Source: a virus. From it: 64,000 bases of DNA. Shown here piece by piece: positions 7,232 to 15,297 of the stretch. The stretch's first letter is position 1; each line of letters begins with the position of its first letter. The stretch covers positions 1-64,000 of the IMG/VR virus record IMGVR_UViG_3300041964_000087; one strand, written 5' to 3'. Below the pieces are notes generated by a model, which did not search any database, was not told the origin of the DNA, and saw only the letters and a list, made by a program, of their open reading frames with translations. Made by a program: the position numbers and the translations under genes.

Positions 7232-8274
7232 TGCGCGGGTTTAAAAAGGGCAGCAATGAGGCGATCGCACCTGCCTCTAGAAATGAATGCTCACCATGCT
7301 CGACGAGTTTGCCGGAATCGGAGGCGCCACAATCGCCGGCGACTGGCTTGGAATTAGAACAACCCAGTTCGTTGAAATCGACCCAGACGCCCAATCCGTC
7401 CTTAGACACCACTACCCAGACATTCCAATCCACCCAGACATTAGAACCTATCACCCTAAGCCCAGAGAGTATGACATCCATTGGAGTTCATTCCCTTGCA
7501 CAGGAACAAGCTGTGCTGGCACTCGAACCGGACTTAATCACGCCGAATCCGGTTTGTGGTTTGAATCCTTGCGATGCATCGTCGAAGGAAGACCCAGTTT
7601 CGTTGCTATCGAAAATCCAGAAGGGCTTATCAACCGAGGACTTAGAGAAGTACTTGCCTCACTCAGAATGGTTGGATATACGTGGGACGATCCGCAGCTC
7701 ATATCGGCAGCATGGTTCGGTGCTGTTCACCGCAGAAACCGCTTATTCATTATTTCCTACCCCAACGAGCTACTCCGAAGGTTCCGACACCCACCGACCC
7801 GCTGGGCAGAACAAGTTAGAGCGGACGTTGAAACTGTTGCCAACACCTATCGCTTCTACGGGGGGAGTAACCCAGGACTTGACCAAGGGAGGGAATCGGT
7901 TAGAGAGAGAATTGAAGTTACTGCCAACGCCAATGGCAAGGGATGGGAAGGGTCGAACGGGAACACCAAACGAGAGTCTTGCCGAACCGATTCAGGAATA
8001 CTTGATGGGCAAAGACAAAATGCACCCAGCGGTTCCAGGATGGATGATGGGGTTCCCTCTTGGCTATGCGGAAGACGTATTGATGGTTGGTGGAAAGCAA
8101 ACCCCGCTCCTCAATACCCAGGCGTCCCCAGCCGGACGCCAGGACGCCGCGACTGTATCAAACTCTACGGTCGCTCGGTCATGCCGCAACAAGCAGCGAT
8201 CGCGCTTAAAAGAATCCAATACCTTAGCGGACTTCTTGAGCTGGGATGAATACCAAAAGCGCCGAGGGAAGTAG
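7231..8274 (+). CDS. LPTPT/WMMGFP-type protein overlapping the methyltransferase
   Basis: A 347-codon frame that starts at ATG 7231, overlapping the previous stop and with GGAGG eight bases upstream, a better initiation signal than that of the methyltransferase it overlaps. The first half is low-complexity (Ser, Thr, Pro, Gln). The second half is protein-like: SLLSKIQKGLSTEDLEKYL, IRSSYRQHGS, three near-repeats ending LFPTPT, LLPTPI and LLPTPM, then HPAVPGWMMGFPLGY. From memory such LPTPT...WMMGFP segments are found in or beside phage C5 methyltransferases. That both frames are recognisable argues for dual coding. If only one frame is functional, the methyltransferase is the safer one. Confidence 0.55.
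   Translation: MRGFKKGSNEAIAPASRNECSPCSTSLPESEAPQSPATGLELEQPSSLKSTQTPNPSLDTTTQTFQSTQTLEPITLSPESMTSIGVHSLAQEQAVLALEPDLITPNPVCGLNPCDASSKEDPVSLLSKIQKGLSTEDLEKYLPHSEWLDIRGTIRSSYRQHGSVLFTAETAYSLFPTPTSYSEGSDTHRPAGQNKLERTLKLLPTPIASTGGVTQDLTKGGNRLERELKLLPTPMARDGKGRTGTPNESLAEPIQEYLMGKDKMHPAVPGWMMGFPLGYAEDVLMVGGKQTPLLNTQASPAGRQDAATVSNSTVARSCRNKQRSRLKESNTLADFLSWDEYQKRRGK
7287..8249 (+). CDS. C5-cytosine DNA methyltransferase
   Basis: Transfers methyl from S-adenosylmethionine to C5 of cytosine in a target site. Motifs in order: I, DEFAGIGGATIAGDWLG (residues 5-21); IV, SSFPCTGTSCAG with the catalytic Cys; VI, FVAIENPEGL; VIII, HRRNRLFIISYP; a variable target-recognition stretch; and X, YGRSVMPQQAAIALKRI near the C-terminus. 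At 320 residues it is a normal length for a phage enzyme. ATG 7287 or 7296 lacks a clear Shine-Dalgarno sequence and lies inside the longer overlapping frame (7231-8274), so it may depend on translation of that frame. Likely protects phage DNA from host restriction; specificity cannot be read. Confidence 0.88.
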   Translation: MLTMLDEFAGIGGATIAGDWLGIRTTQFVEIDPDAQSVLRHHYPDIPIHPDIRTYHPKPREYDIHWSSFPCTGTSCAGTRTGLNHAESGLWFESLRCIVEGRPSFVAIENPEGLINRGLREVLASLRMVGYTWDDPQLISAAWFGAVHRRNRLFIISYPNELLRRFRHPPTRWAEQVRADVETVANTYRFYGGSNPGLDQGRESVRERIEVTANANGKGWEGSNGNTKRESCRTDSGILDGQRQNAPSGSRMDDGVPSWLCGRRIDGWWKANPAPQYPGVPSRTPGRRDCIKLYGRSVMPQQAAIALKRIQYLSGLLELG

Positions 8275-8318
8275 TTCCGGTAATAGGGATTATCGGTATA
8301 AACGCAGGGACTGCGGAT

Positions 8319-8837
8319 TTAGGCAAGATTCATTTTGCCATTTTTACCAAATGTCAGTGGAACGTTGGTCGAACTCGCGATCGCGTTCCAACTCTTAATC
8401 TCTGCCGCAGTTGGCTTGTCCGACAGTTCATCGATCAATACCCCCCACATTGCCGCCACAATTGGCAGTTCTGGGGGGTTTTGGCTGACGGCGGTTTCCA
8501 TTCTTGTGACGCGCAGGACATTTGACGCAAGAGTGACGCGATCATAGCCAGCGTCTCGCAGCATCCCAACACGAAAACCCAAGTAGTCAGGCTGCGGCAG
8601 TGGTTCGGGTGGAGGTGGGGGTAGAATCCATTCCTTAGCTGAGAAATCCCAGAAATGTGCCTCACTGGGTTGGTGCGGTTTTTCAAGAACCGTTCCTTCT
8701 TTGATATAAAAAGCGGTTGGATTGGCGGCTTGATCTGGCGATACTTCTATCACTTTCCAGCCGCTAGGTAAAACCTCAGGGAGTTCTGTTGCGTCTCCTA
8801 CTCGTTCATCGTTTTCAATTAGCCAGTAAAGCATCAA
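8319..8837 (-). CDS. Tail fibre assembly-like protein
   Basis: A 172-residue protein at the 3' end of the tail fibre block. It opens with a short beta-rich domain (MLYWLIENDERVGDATELPE; WKVIEVSPDQA), a WDFSAKEWILPPPPPEPLP linker typical of phage tail fibre assembly/cap proteins, and a helical C-terminus. Start overlaps the fibre gene stop by ATGA. It probably helps fibre folding or attachment. The call rests on linker style and position. Confidence 0.6.
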   Translation of the reverse strand: MMLYWLIENDERVGDATELPEVLPSGWKVIEVSPDQAANPTAFYIKEGTVLEKPHQPSEAHFWDFSAKEWILPPPPPEPLPQPDYLGFRVGMLRDAGYDRVTLASNVLRVTRMETAVSQNPPELPIVAAMWGVLIDELSDKPTAAEIKSWNAIASSTNVPLTFGKNGKMNLA

Positions 8838-9307
8838 GGCATCCTATATTGAATTGATAATAATCCTGGCTGTCCTGCGAGTCCATCGTTGGAACCTGCA
8901 ACGGTTCCTGTTGCCCCGCCAAGTCCCCCAAAACTTGCGCCCGCTGTTGCACCACGAGCGGCATCAGCGTTCCCTAACCCCAAAGCACCACCACTCACGA
9001 GTGTTTGAAATCCTTGAATAAGATTGACGACGGGAGAAATGATAATTACTCGTCCGCCACCGCCACCGCCACCGCCACCGCCGCGAGCGATCGCGTTTGA
9101 CCCCCTTCCGCCACGGACATCCAGTATGCTCGTTGCACCTAACGTGATTGAATTGGGGCAAAGGATTTTTATCTTTCCGCCCGTTCCGCCGCCCGCGCCA
9201 GTAATTACAAGGTTAGTGTTTCCGGCGAGGCTACTGCTTCCCGTCGTGGCATCTCCTCCACGGGCAATGATGCTCCCCGTTGATTGTGACTGTGCCGCCG
9301 CATTCAA
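8834..9307 (-). CDS. C-terminal part of glycine-rich tail fibre (frameshifted)
   Basis: Continues the fibre encoded by 9231-10205 in another frame. Deleting one base from the C run at 9275-9278 (G run on the coding strand) joins GTVTING of the upstream frame to SIIARGGDATTGSSS of this one. The product is nearly all Gly-rich repeats, including ten consecutive glycines, then GLAGQPGLLSIQYRMP. Such Gly-rich sheets form the tips of phage adhesins. Its own apparent start codon is therefore probably not used. Either a +1 disruption, an assembly error, or a phase-variable tract. Confidence 0.7.
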   Translation of the reverse strand: MNAAAQSQSTGSIIARGGDATTGSSSLAGNTNLVITGAGGGTGGKIKILCPNSITLGATSILDVRGGRGSNAIARGGGGGGGGGGRVIIISPVVNLIQGFQTLVSGGALGLGNADAARGATAGASFGGLGGATGTVAGSNDGLAGQPGLLSIQYRMP

Positions 9308-10205
9308 TTAAAATCCCACCACCACCGGGTCCACCACTCGCCAAACGAATGAAGTTCGCTGAATCAGAGCTTGTTGCCGACACGGTTCCACCGTACCCGG
9401 AGCCAGCGCCTGAACCGCAAGGATACCAATCTAAATCTTCGTAAATCTCGGTCGGTAGGTTTAGCGTAGATGTTCCGGGTCCAACACCAGGGAATCCACC
9501 GATAAGGGCGGCATTGACCCCGCTGTAGCCTTGTCCACCTGGAGCGTAAGGGGTGATTGTGACGGTTGCTCCAGTATCAATAACTAAGTCTTCCGCTACT
9601 TCCAAATGAAGGAATTGTCTAACAGTCAGTGCTGCGGTAGAACGCAGTCTAAAACTTCTGAACGTGCGCTTTCCTGATAGGGTGTCACTTCCCGATAAAT
9701 CATAATCACTACTCTCGGCGTTCCCCCCTAGCACCCGCAGGTGAGAAAAAGGAGGCGCAACTTGGAATCGTCTTCGCCTATCTGCGATCGCGGTTATCGT
9801 TCCCCCCACTGCGGTGACAAGCGCCATACGAAAAGCGGTTCTAGGCGCACGGGTAGAACTGCGGACAACTCCCGTATTGTCTACGAAGATGAAGCTCTCA
9901 GCGTTGTTTGCAACCGCAATTTGCCCAGGTGCAACCAGTAGTGGCTGATAGTTTGTCGAGTACGCCACCCCGCCGCTGTAATTTACGCTCAGCCCACTTC
10001 CAGCAAATACTGCCAACTCATCTCGAAATCCCTGCCACTGGGGCTTGATATTTCCCGCCTCGTTTGCTAAAGCATCGTCTGTTAAACGGCGCAGGTTGCC
10101 GGGAGACTCCTCTTCCGTTGCGTTTTTGTTGAACTTGGGGCGAAGGAAAGCGTTGAAGTCTTCCGGTGGAACAATCGTATTAAGGGTGTAAGTGGGAAGT
10201 ACCAT
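9231..10205 (-). CDS. Tail fibre/adhesin, N-terminal and central part
   Basis: Begins MVLPTYTLNTIVPPEDFNAF and has a phage fibre-like N-terminal attachment region (about 1-120), a beta-rich middle and the start of a Gly-rich region (GGQGYSGVNAALIGGFPGVG; GSGAGSGYGGTV). Its last 15 or so residues (GEHHCPWRRCHDGKQ) break the pattern and are the out-of-frame tail produced by the G-run shift at 9275-9278. With the downstream frame the full fibre would be about 455 residues. It probably binds the host surface. Start ATG lies just downstream of the collar-fibre gene stop. Confidence 0.75.
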   Translation of the reverse strand: MVLPTYTLNTIVPPEDFNAFLRPKFNKNATEEESPGNLRRLTDDALANEAGNIKPQWQGFRDELAVFAGSGLSVNYSGGVAYSTNYQPLLVAPGQIAVANNAESFIFVDNTGVVRSSTRAPRTAFRMALVTAVGGTITAIADRRRRFQVAPPFSHLRVLGGNAESSDYDLSGSDTLSGKRTFRSFRLRSTAALTVRQFLHLEVAEDLVIDTGATVTITPYAPGGQGYSGVNAALIGGFPGVGPGTSTLNLPTEIYEDLDWYPCGSGAGSGYGGTVSATSSDSANFIRLASGGPGGGGILIECGGTVTINGEHHCPWRRCHDGKQ

Positions 10206-11395
10206 TAAATTCCAGTGACAATCACGTAATAAAGTGTGGTTGTTCCCGTAATGGAAATACTAGGAACATTAAATGTTGTTGAACCATCCCCAGCGCCAAA
10301 TGTGGTGCCAATTATTGCAAAGAGAGCGCTAAAAGTGGTTCGTGATATTGCTTGCCCATTGGCGCGGATTGTACGAGTAGGCGGGTTTGGGGAAGACGCG
10401 ATTACAAGAGCGCTTATTTGTAATTGAATTTGTGCCGCATCCGCTCTATCTGCATATTCGCAGGTTGCTAGAGCGGTTCTATTTGTTCCAGTTCCTGTGT
10501 TAAGAGCTTGAGTCGGTGCTGTGGGAACTCCTGTTAGGTTTGGATTAGCGAGGGGCGCCCTAGTGTTGAGTTGGGCAACGGTTGCTCTGTTTATTATTTC
10601 GTCATAGACAGCATTCTTGCTGGGGGCATTTAAATCGGTGTCCCATGCCGCACTGAATGCGGCATCGTTCCCGCCCGTTCCGCCTGGTTCCCCTTTGGCG
10701 GCTGTCAACTGCCATATTGCGGGACTGGTCAAAGGCGGCTCATTGATTGAGGTATTTGCAAGGCATTGGTAAGTTGAGCCGCCCACAAGAACTTGATTGC
10801 CGCGACGGTACAGGGTAGTTGGGTTCCAGTTGCCTTGGCTGATAAAGAGGTTAACAAGAGACTGCAAGAAACTGGGGTTGCCTCGCAGCAAGTCAGCAAC
10901 TTGTTGTGCTGTCTGTGGCGTTCGGTCTGTTGCAAATCCCGTTCGTCGAAGCTGGGCAAAGTCGATGCTAGCAACGTTAGGCACGATCGCTTGGAAACTC
11001 TCGCCTGCGGTTTCCTCTCGGACTGAGGCGACTCGCTCTAAAGGGAAAGAGTCAGGCGTGCGAGTCACACCAGAGTAATACTTGCCGTCTGTGTGGAGGT
11101 TTGAGGGTAAGTCCTGGTTTGTAGCGTAGAAGCTTCCGTCTAAACGAAAGTAGTTAAAGTCAGTGAATGATTGAAGGATACTGAAAGTGTAGGAGACTTG
11201 GGCGCTGGCTGATTCTTTGAGGTCAACGTTTGCGATCGCTCCATTCACTATCGGAAAATCATGCTCAATCTGTAGTAAGTAGCTGTCTGGCGTTGTTTCG
11301 GCGTCGATTAAGGGGGCGTCCAGTTTGACACGTAGGATGCCGGAGGCGATCGCAATTCCCCCGGAGTTTTTAAATATGCCTGTAATTAAGGTCAG
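10205..11395 (-). CDS. Tail collar-domain fibre protein
   Basis: The C-terminus is a phage tail collar domain (AISRTTFSALFAIIGTTFGA; DGSTTFNVPSI). The middle carries LANPNLTGVPTAPT-type fibre repeats and a WNPTTLYRRGNQVLVGGSTY chitin-binding-like motif. The usual start would be GTG 11248, but the frame stays open upstream and encodes a fitting N-terminus (TLITGIFKNSGGIAIASGIL) back to CTG 11395, which has AGGAG seven bases before it. I therefore extend to a CTG start giving 396 residues. A mutated ATG is the alternative. It is the first fibre gene after the baseplate genes. Confidence 0.8.
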   Translation of the reverse strand: MTLITGIFKNSGGIAIASGILRVKLDAPLIDAETTPDSYLLQIEHDFPIVNGAIANVDLKESASAQVSYTFSILQSFTDFNYFRLDGSFYATNQDLPSNLHTDGKYYSGVTRTPDSFPLERVASVREETAGESFQAIVPNVASIDFAQLRRTGFATDRTPQTAQQVADLLRGNPSFLQSLVNLFISQGNWNPTTLYRRGNQVLVGGSTYQCLANTSINEPPLTSPAIWQLTAAKGEPGGTGGNDAAFSAAWDTDLNAPSKNAVYDEIINRATVAQLNTRAPLANPNLTGVPTAPTQALNTGTGTNRTALATCEYADRADAAQIQLQISALVIASSPNPPTRTIRANGQAISRTTFSALFAIIGTTFGAGDGSTTFNVPSISITGTTTLYYVIVTGI

Positions 11396-11482
11396 ATGGG
11401 TTCTCCTAGGCGCTCAATTTCCCACCTGACTATCGTAAAGCAAATGCCGACGAACGTCTCTAAGGGCTTTGTGATTAGTGAT

Positions 11483-11502
11483 TCCCCATAACGTTATGGG
11501 GA
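11483..11502. terminator. Perfect palindrome between tail genes
   Basis: TCCCCATAACGTTATGGGGA is a perfect 20-bp palindrome centred between 11513 and the fibre gene. There is no following T run on the coding strand, so it could equally be an operator or RNA-processing hairpin. Confidence 0.4.
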
Positions 11503-11512
11503 GAATTGGCAA

Positions 11513-11995
11513 TCAATATCGGTCGTACTCGCTACCAATCCCTGTGATAGTCGGCTGTTCATTTGTTATTAACTTTTGAACCATGTTTGCGATCGCTTCC
11601 TCTGGAGTTGGGAAATACACGCCGCTTCTCAGGTTGATGGTGTATATTGCCCAGTCCCATCCTTCCTCTTCTTCATCATAAAAAACTTCTGCGCCTACAT
11701 GCACAAGGAGTTGTAATAGCGTTGATTGGTCTGCACTTGGTTTGGTTTGCACGCTACAGATAGGAACTATCTTCCCTGTATTTAGGTGAAGTGCGTGACC
11801 TTTAGGGATTGGATTGATTACCAGCAACTCAGGATTCTTGTTAATGCGTGTGGTATCAACTTTAAGCGTCCCTGAAAAGCCGCCAACAAGATGAGGGTGG
11901 GTTTTAGCAAGTTCATAGTCGCTCTTGTAATTCTTGTAATTATTGGTGCTTACTCCGCGCAAGTTGTTTATCCAGCGTCGCAAATTCTGAAACAT
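11513..11995 (-). CDS. Hypothetical protein in tail cluster (160 aa)
   Basis: Starts MFQNLRRWINNLRGVST and has a beta-rich body (GFSGTLKVDTTRINKNPELL; GHALHLNTGKIVPICSVQ) with a helical C-terminus (TPEEAIANMVQKLITN). No signal peptide or known motif. A+T-rich gaps separate it from gpI on one side and the fibre gene on the other, so it may be an independently acquired accessory gene. Function unknown. Confidence 0.6.
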   Translation of the reverse strand: MFQNLRRWINNLRGVSTNNYKNYKSDYELAKTHPHLVGGFSGTLKVDTTRINKNPELLVINPIPKGHALHLNTGKIVPICSVQTKPSADQSTLLQLLVHVGAEVFYDEEEEGWDWAIYTINLRSGVYFPTPEEAIANMVQKLITNEQPTITGIGSEYDRY

Positions 11996-12132
11996 TTTAT
12001 TTTCTTCCTGTTGTAGTTTATGGGTTCGTTAGAACGAGACTTCTAAATAGTTGGTGGGTTGTTTTTCCTTGCCCCTGCACAAATGAAAAACTGAACAATT
12101 GCATTTCTGTAAAGTTGAATTAGTGAACTTTT

Positions 12133-12747
12133 TCAAATCGGTTCTCCCACAGCCGATAACCCCGCTCTAAACCTGTCGTAATGCACGAAGGAATTGTTGA
12201 GGGTAACTGGCGAACACCAGCACGGCATATACAGCCGATTCAACCGCTCTATCAACCTCCATTCGTCGCTAGTCCTCAAGTAAAACGATCGCCCCGCAGA
12301 ATTAACCAAGATTGTGTAGCTGAGTGGATCGCCGCCAATGGGGGCGCCAATTCGCGTCACGCCAGCCAGCCACGCTCCCTGAATAACGATGGTTGCATCC
12401 AGTTCAAATAAGTTGAATAAATATTGAAGTAAAAATAGCGTTCCCTTGTATGCCCAGATTGTTTGGGCGTCTTTGATTAGCTGGCGCTTGATTGAATCTT
12501 TCCAGGTTGAATCCCAGTATTCGCCTGTGAAGCCCATTAGTTGGGCTAGCCAGTCGAGGGCGTCGGCACGGGCAGTGTCTGGGTCTATGAAGTCGCGGTC
12601 GAAATTGAGGATGGCGGTTTGGATTTCAATGAGCGTGGCGTCAAACCCGCTAGTCACCCAATCACTTATTGGGGGGTCTTGGTCTTGCCATCCGTACAGC
12701 GGCAAACGGCGGAAAATTGGGCGCTGCTCTTGGTTCCAGGCTGACAT
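12133..12747 (-). CDS. Baseplate/tail protein I (P2 gpI family)
   Basis: Baseplate wedge component of contractile tails. Recognisable by ARADALDWLAQLMGFTGEYW followed by WKDSIKRQLIKDAQTIWAYK and GTLFLLQYLFNLF, the signature of phage tail protein I. Length (204) is usual. It lies directly downstream of the gpJ gene, the same order as in P2 and Mu-like phages. Between them is a short hairpin repeat. High confidence. Confidence 0.9.
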   Translation of the reverse strand: MSAWNQEQRPIFRRLPLYGWQDQDPPISDWVTSGFDATLIEIQTAILNFDRDFIDPDTARADALDWLAQLMGFTGEYWDSTWKDSIKRQLIKDAQTIWAYKGTLFLLQYLFNLFELDATIVIQGAWLAGVTRIGAPIGGDPLSYTILVNSAGRSFYLRTSDEWRLIERLNRLYMPCWCSPVTLNNSFVHYDRFRAGLSAVGEPI

Positions 12748-12768
12748 AAGTGCGATCGCGAGTTAACT

Positions 12769-12792
12769 AAATCCGCAGTGTTTTTCGTTTTT
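12769..12792 (+). repeat. Dispersed small hairpin repeat, AAATCCGCAG type
   Basis: AAATCCGCAGTG then TTTTTCGTTTTT, between the gpI and gpJ genes. Nearly identical to the copies at 6170, 30419, 36632 and 49853. Confidence 0.65.
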
Positions 12793-14032
12793 AATCGAGA
12801 TCTCCACTCAGGGTGCCAAATGAAAACTCGAAAGTTTGATTATTCCGGCTATCCACTAAATCAATAGTACAGCCTAGCTGATAACCCGCTGTCCATTCGT
12901 TCGGCAGTGGAATGTTACTGTAAAACGTCTCCACATTTACTGACTGAGTATCGTCGTCATAGCTGGCGTGATTGACGCTGAGCGCTTGCACGTCTTGAAC
13001 CCCTGCATTCTGCACAATACTGATCAGCGTGTAGAGGACAATGGTTTGACCAAGGGGTAAGTTCCCCGGCGCCAGATAAGCTTCCAACGCATCATTAATC
13101 GCCCTTGCTCGTACTTCTGGATTATCCCCAGGAATCAGCGTTGCAATTATATAGGGTTCCAGCGCGTAGAGTTCGATGCTGGAAACGGTTACACCAGTGG
13201 CGATCGCCGTATTCATATCCCCCTGCAAGAATACAGGAAGCTGCGAGTTCATCTCAGTTTGCAGGTTTAGCGCCTGTGCCGATGTCAACTGACTTCCGTC
13301 TGGGTTTAAGCAGAATATATGGACATAACCCGCCTTCTTGCTTTGCTTGTCAGGGGTTAAGAGTCCAACTGCCTTCGCCACACTACCCAGTCCCAACACT
13401 TCTGCGGCGTACTGTTCAAAGTCATCAGCACTAATCAGAACGCCCTTTTTACGCCGGATGGTTTGGAATCCCCGCGCGATCGCTTCTTCCTGCGTCTCAG
13501 CGTCCAATCCCCCCGCTGCCGCCTCAAGGTTGGTGACTGATTGGAGGAATGCTCTGGTTTGGGTAAGGTTGACAATGGTGTATGCCGGAACGTTGTAGCG
13601 GGTCCCAACTTCCTTGGCTGTAGCGGTGACGGTGAATTGGAATGTATTGGTGAGAGCCACATCCTCATCAGTGAAAAACTCGTAGCCGCCAGCGGTGACC
13701 ATATAGCCTTTGCTCAATACGAATTGAGCCAGCGTTGTTGAGAGCGTGAAGGTTAACAGCACTTGGGCTTTCCTGCCCAGTCTTCTTTGGATGCCGCAGG
13801 TCTGCAAGTGACGGATGGCGGCTTTTTCTGCGATGCGATCGCAGGCGTATTCAATTTCTAACCTACAGAACTCGAAGGCGTCGGTGATGACGACCGTTGG
13901 GGCATGGGGTGCTCGGTCGTTAAGCAGCCCTTCAGAATTGCTTTCAATTAAATTTAAAAGGTAAGGTCTAAGGTCGCGCTTGCCAAAAATACTGGGAGCA
14001 ATTAGCGGGGTGAACTGTACGGGGTTTGTCAC
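12791..14032 (-). CDS. Baseplate assembly protein J
   Basis: A 413-residue gpJ-family wedge protein. The N-terminal half has AIRHLQTCGIQRRLGRKAQV and FVLSKGYMVTAGGYEFFTDE; the middle has NLEAAAGGLDAETQEEAIAR and DDFEQYAAEVLGLGSVAKAV; the C-terminal part has PLGQTIVLYTLISIVQNAGV. This is the conserved domain order of baseplate J proteins (P2 gpJ, Mu gp47). Together with gpI, the gp25-like protein and gpV it builds the baseplate of a contractile tail. Confidence 0.93.
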   Translation of the reverse strand: MTNPVQFTPLIAPSIFGKRDLRPYLLNLIESNSEGLLNDRAPHAPTVVITDAFEFCRLEIEYACDRIAEKAAIRHLQTCGIQRRLGRKAQVLLTFTLSTTLAQFVLSKGYMVTAGGYEFFTDEDVALTNTFQFTVTATAKEVGTRYNVPAYTIVNLTQTRAFLQSVTNLEAAAGGLDAETQEEAIARGFQTIRRKKGVLISADDFEQYAAEVLGLGSVAKAVGLLTPDKQSKKAGYVHIFCLNPDGSQLTSAQALNLQTEMNSQLPVFLQGDMNTAIATGVTVSSIELYALEPYIIATLIPGDNPEVRARAINDALEAYLAPGNLPLGQTIVLYTLISIVQNAGVQDVQALSVNHASYDDDTQSVNVETFYSNIPLPNEWTAGYQLGCTIDLVDSRNNQTFEFSFGTLSGDLD

Positions 14033-14048
14033 ATTTTTACTGACTGTT

Positions 14049-14396
14049 TTAAACGAAGGTTAGATCGTCTTCACATATCCATTTAGGCTGCTCACTTGGC
14101 AGTGCATTGTCTGGCAAAAAAGCATGGTTCATTTTTTCCCATCCCCTGCTTTTCCCAAATGGCTCACATTTCCACGCCCATCCTGAATACTGAGGGTTGC
14201 CATTGCTAACACATGGATCTCTCCAGACAGCACGTTTAGCTTCAGGCGGAATAGATTGTTTTTCTGTTGGCGCAATGTTGTCAGTAAGGGTGATTACATC
14301 AGCGACAGACTGAGCAAGTTTGATTTTTAACTCATCTTTTAAGACGGCTGATTCTGGTACATTGTCAGCCCATGCTTGCAATATCTGGTCAATCAT
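14049..14396 (-). CDS. Hypothetical protein in baseplate cluster (115 aa)
   Basis: Begins MIDQILQAWADNVPESAVLK and has a Trp/Cys-containing C-terminal half (GWAWKCEPFGKSRGWEKM; KWICEDDLTF). It is packed between gpJ and the gp25-like gene with almost no spacer, so it is co-transcribed with the baseplate genes. No recognised domain; it could be an accessory or anti-host protein rather than a structural one. Confidence 0.55.
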   Translation of the reverse strand: MIDQILQAWADNVPESAVLKDELKIKLAQSVADVITLTDNIAPTEKQSIPPEAKRAVWRDPCVSNGNPQYSGWAWKCEPFGKSRGWEKMNHAFLPDNALPSEQPKWICEDDLTFV

Positions 14397-14399
14397 TCG

Positions 14400-14753
14400 C
14401 TAATCGCTAACTCTTATTCGCAACGTTCGCACTCTCTCTGGTTCAATTTTAGCCACCCAGTTGAGAACCACAATCACCAGTCCATTATCATCCACAGTTC
14501 CCAAACCCGTACACGATTGGATTGTGGGGCATTGTTCTTCGACGGCGATCGCGAGTTTTTTGGCGATTAGGTCGGGGGTGGTGAGCGTTGAAAATGTAAA
14601 ATCCGGCGTACCAGCAGAAACACGCATAATTCGCTCTTTAATACGTGTAAAGATAGTAGCGATCGCATCCTGCTGGTCACGGTCGATGCCATCTGAAAGT
14701 TTTAATCCGCCGTTTTCAATAGTCCAAGGAAAGGTTGTACTTGTTCGAGTCAT
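14400..14753 (-). CDS. Baseplate wedge protein, gp25/gpW-like
   Basis: A 117-residue protein upstream of gpJ, the place where P2/T4-type phages keep the gp25/W wedge subunit. The sequence fits: an N-terminal strand (WTIENGGLKLSDGIDRDQQD), the helix AIATIFTRIKERIMRVSAGT, and a C-terminal beta-alpha section (LIAKKLAIAVEEQ; LVIVVLNWVAKI). The conserved EPR near residue 104 matches the gp25 family. Its start codon is back to back with a plus-strand gene (CATATG). Confidence 0.7.
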   Translation of the reverse strand: MTRTSTTFPWTIENGGLKLSDGIDRDQQDAIATIFTRIKERIMRVSAGTPDFTFSTLTTPDLIAKKLAIAVEEQCPTIQSCTGLGTVDDNGLVIVVLNWVAKIEPERVRTLRIRVSD

Positions 14754-15032
14754 ATGGACAATTTAATCACTGAAACATTTCACAAAATAATAGAGATGTG
14801 GGTGCAAGCTCGTGATGAAGCAGTTATTTGCAATAGATTGCAAGCACAAGCTTACGCTGGCTTGATTGAGCAACACATTCTAGAAGAGTCAATCGGTACG
14901 GGTATTGACTTAAACGATAAGACAAAAGTGGTATGCCGTTCGCTTGTATATAACGGCACGGTACTTGCTCAACTGACTAGGGTAGGCGGCTGTTACAGAG
15001 CAACGGTTGTTAATTTTCAGCAATCGCCTTGA
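14754..15032 (+). CDS. Small hypothetical protein (92 aa), plus strand
   Basis: Divergent from the gp25-like gene with the two start codons sharing CATATG, so no intergenic promoter exists here. Residues 1-45 are helical (FHKIIEMWVQARDEAVICNR), and the C-terminal half is beta-rich. The 3' end overlaps the convergent XRE gene by 23 bp. Codon use looks like neighbouring plus-strand genes. Function unknown, existence fairly likely. Confidence 0.5.
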   Translation: MDNLITETFHKIIEMWVQARDEAVICNRLQAQAYAGLIEQHILEESIGTGIDLNDKTKVVCRSLVYNGTVLAQLTRVGGCYRATVVNFQQSP

Positions 15033-15276
15033 TCGCTTCCATCATCGCCTGAATCACTTCTGGTTTGATATCCACCCCTACCGCAGCCGCTACTTTCAAC
15101 AGCGTGGGCAGTGGAACCAGTGGGTTGGGTCGTGCCTTGCGGGTTCCTTCCACTAGCTTGATATTGTCGTGGCTCATCCCCGCCGCTGTCCCAATCTCGT
15201 GCAAGGTGCGATCGCCTCTCGCTTCCTTCAACACGCTCTCTAGTCCTGGAATCTCAATCTCAATAGATACTCTCAT
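15010..15276 (-). CDS. XRE-family transcriptional regulator
   Basis: An 88-residue single-domain helix-turn-helix protein. After a short beta N-terminus (MRVSIEIEIPGLESV) comes DRTLHEIGTAAGMSHDNIKL, with the recognition helix, then PLPTLLKVAAAVGVDIKPEV, the closing part of XRE domains. It is transcribed away from a strong promoter at 15298 whose spacer is a palindrome. The same promoter-palindrome occurs at 51635. This repressor is the obvious candidate to bind both. Confidence 0.85.
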   Translation of the reverse strand: MRVSIEIEIPGLESVLKEARGDRTLHEIGTAAGMSHDNIKLVEGTRKARPNPLVPLPTLLKVAAAVGVDIKPEVIQAMMEAIKAIAEN

Positions 15277-15297
15277 AAAAAAACTTTGTAAGCTTCC

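Noticed and set aside
9024-9311. Proline-rich plus-strand frame
   Set aside because: Antisense of the Gly-rich fibre; runs of CCG/CCA explain it.
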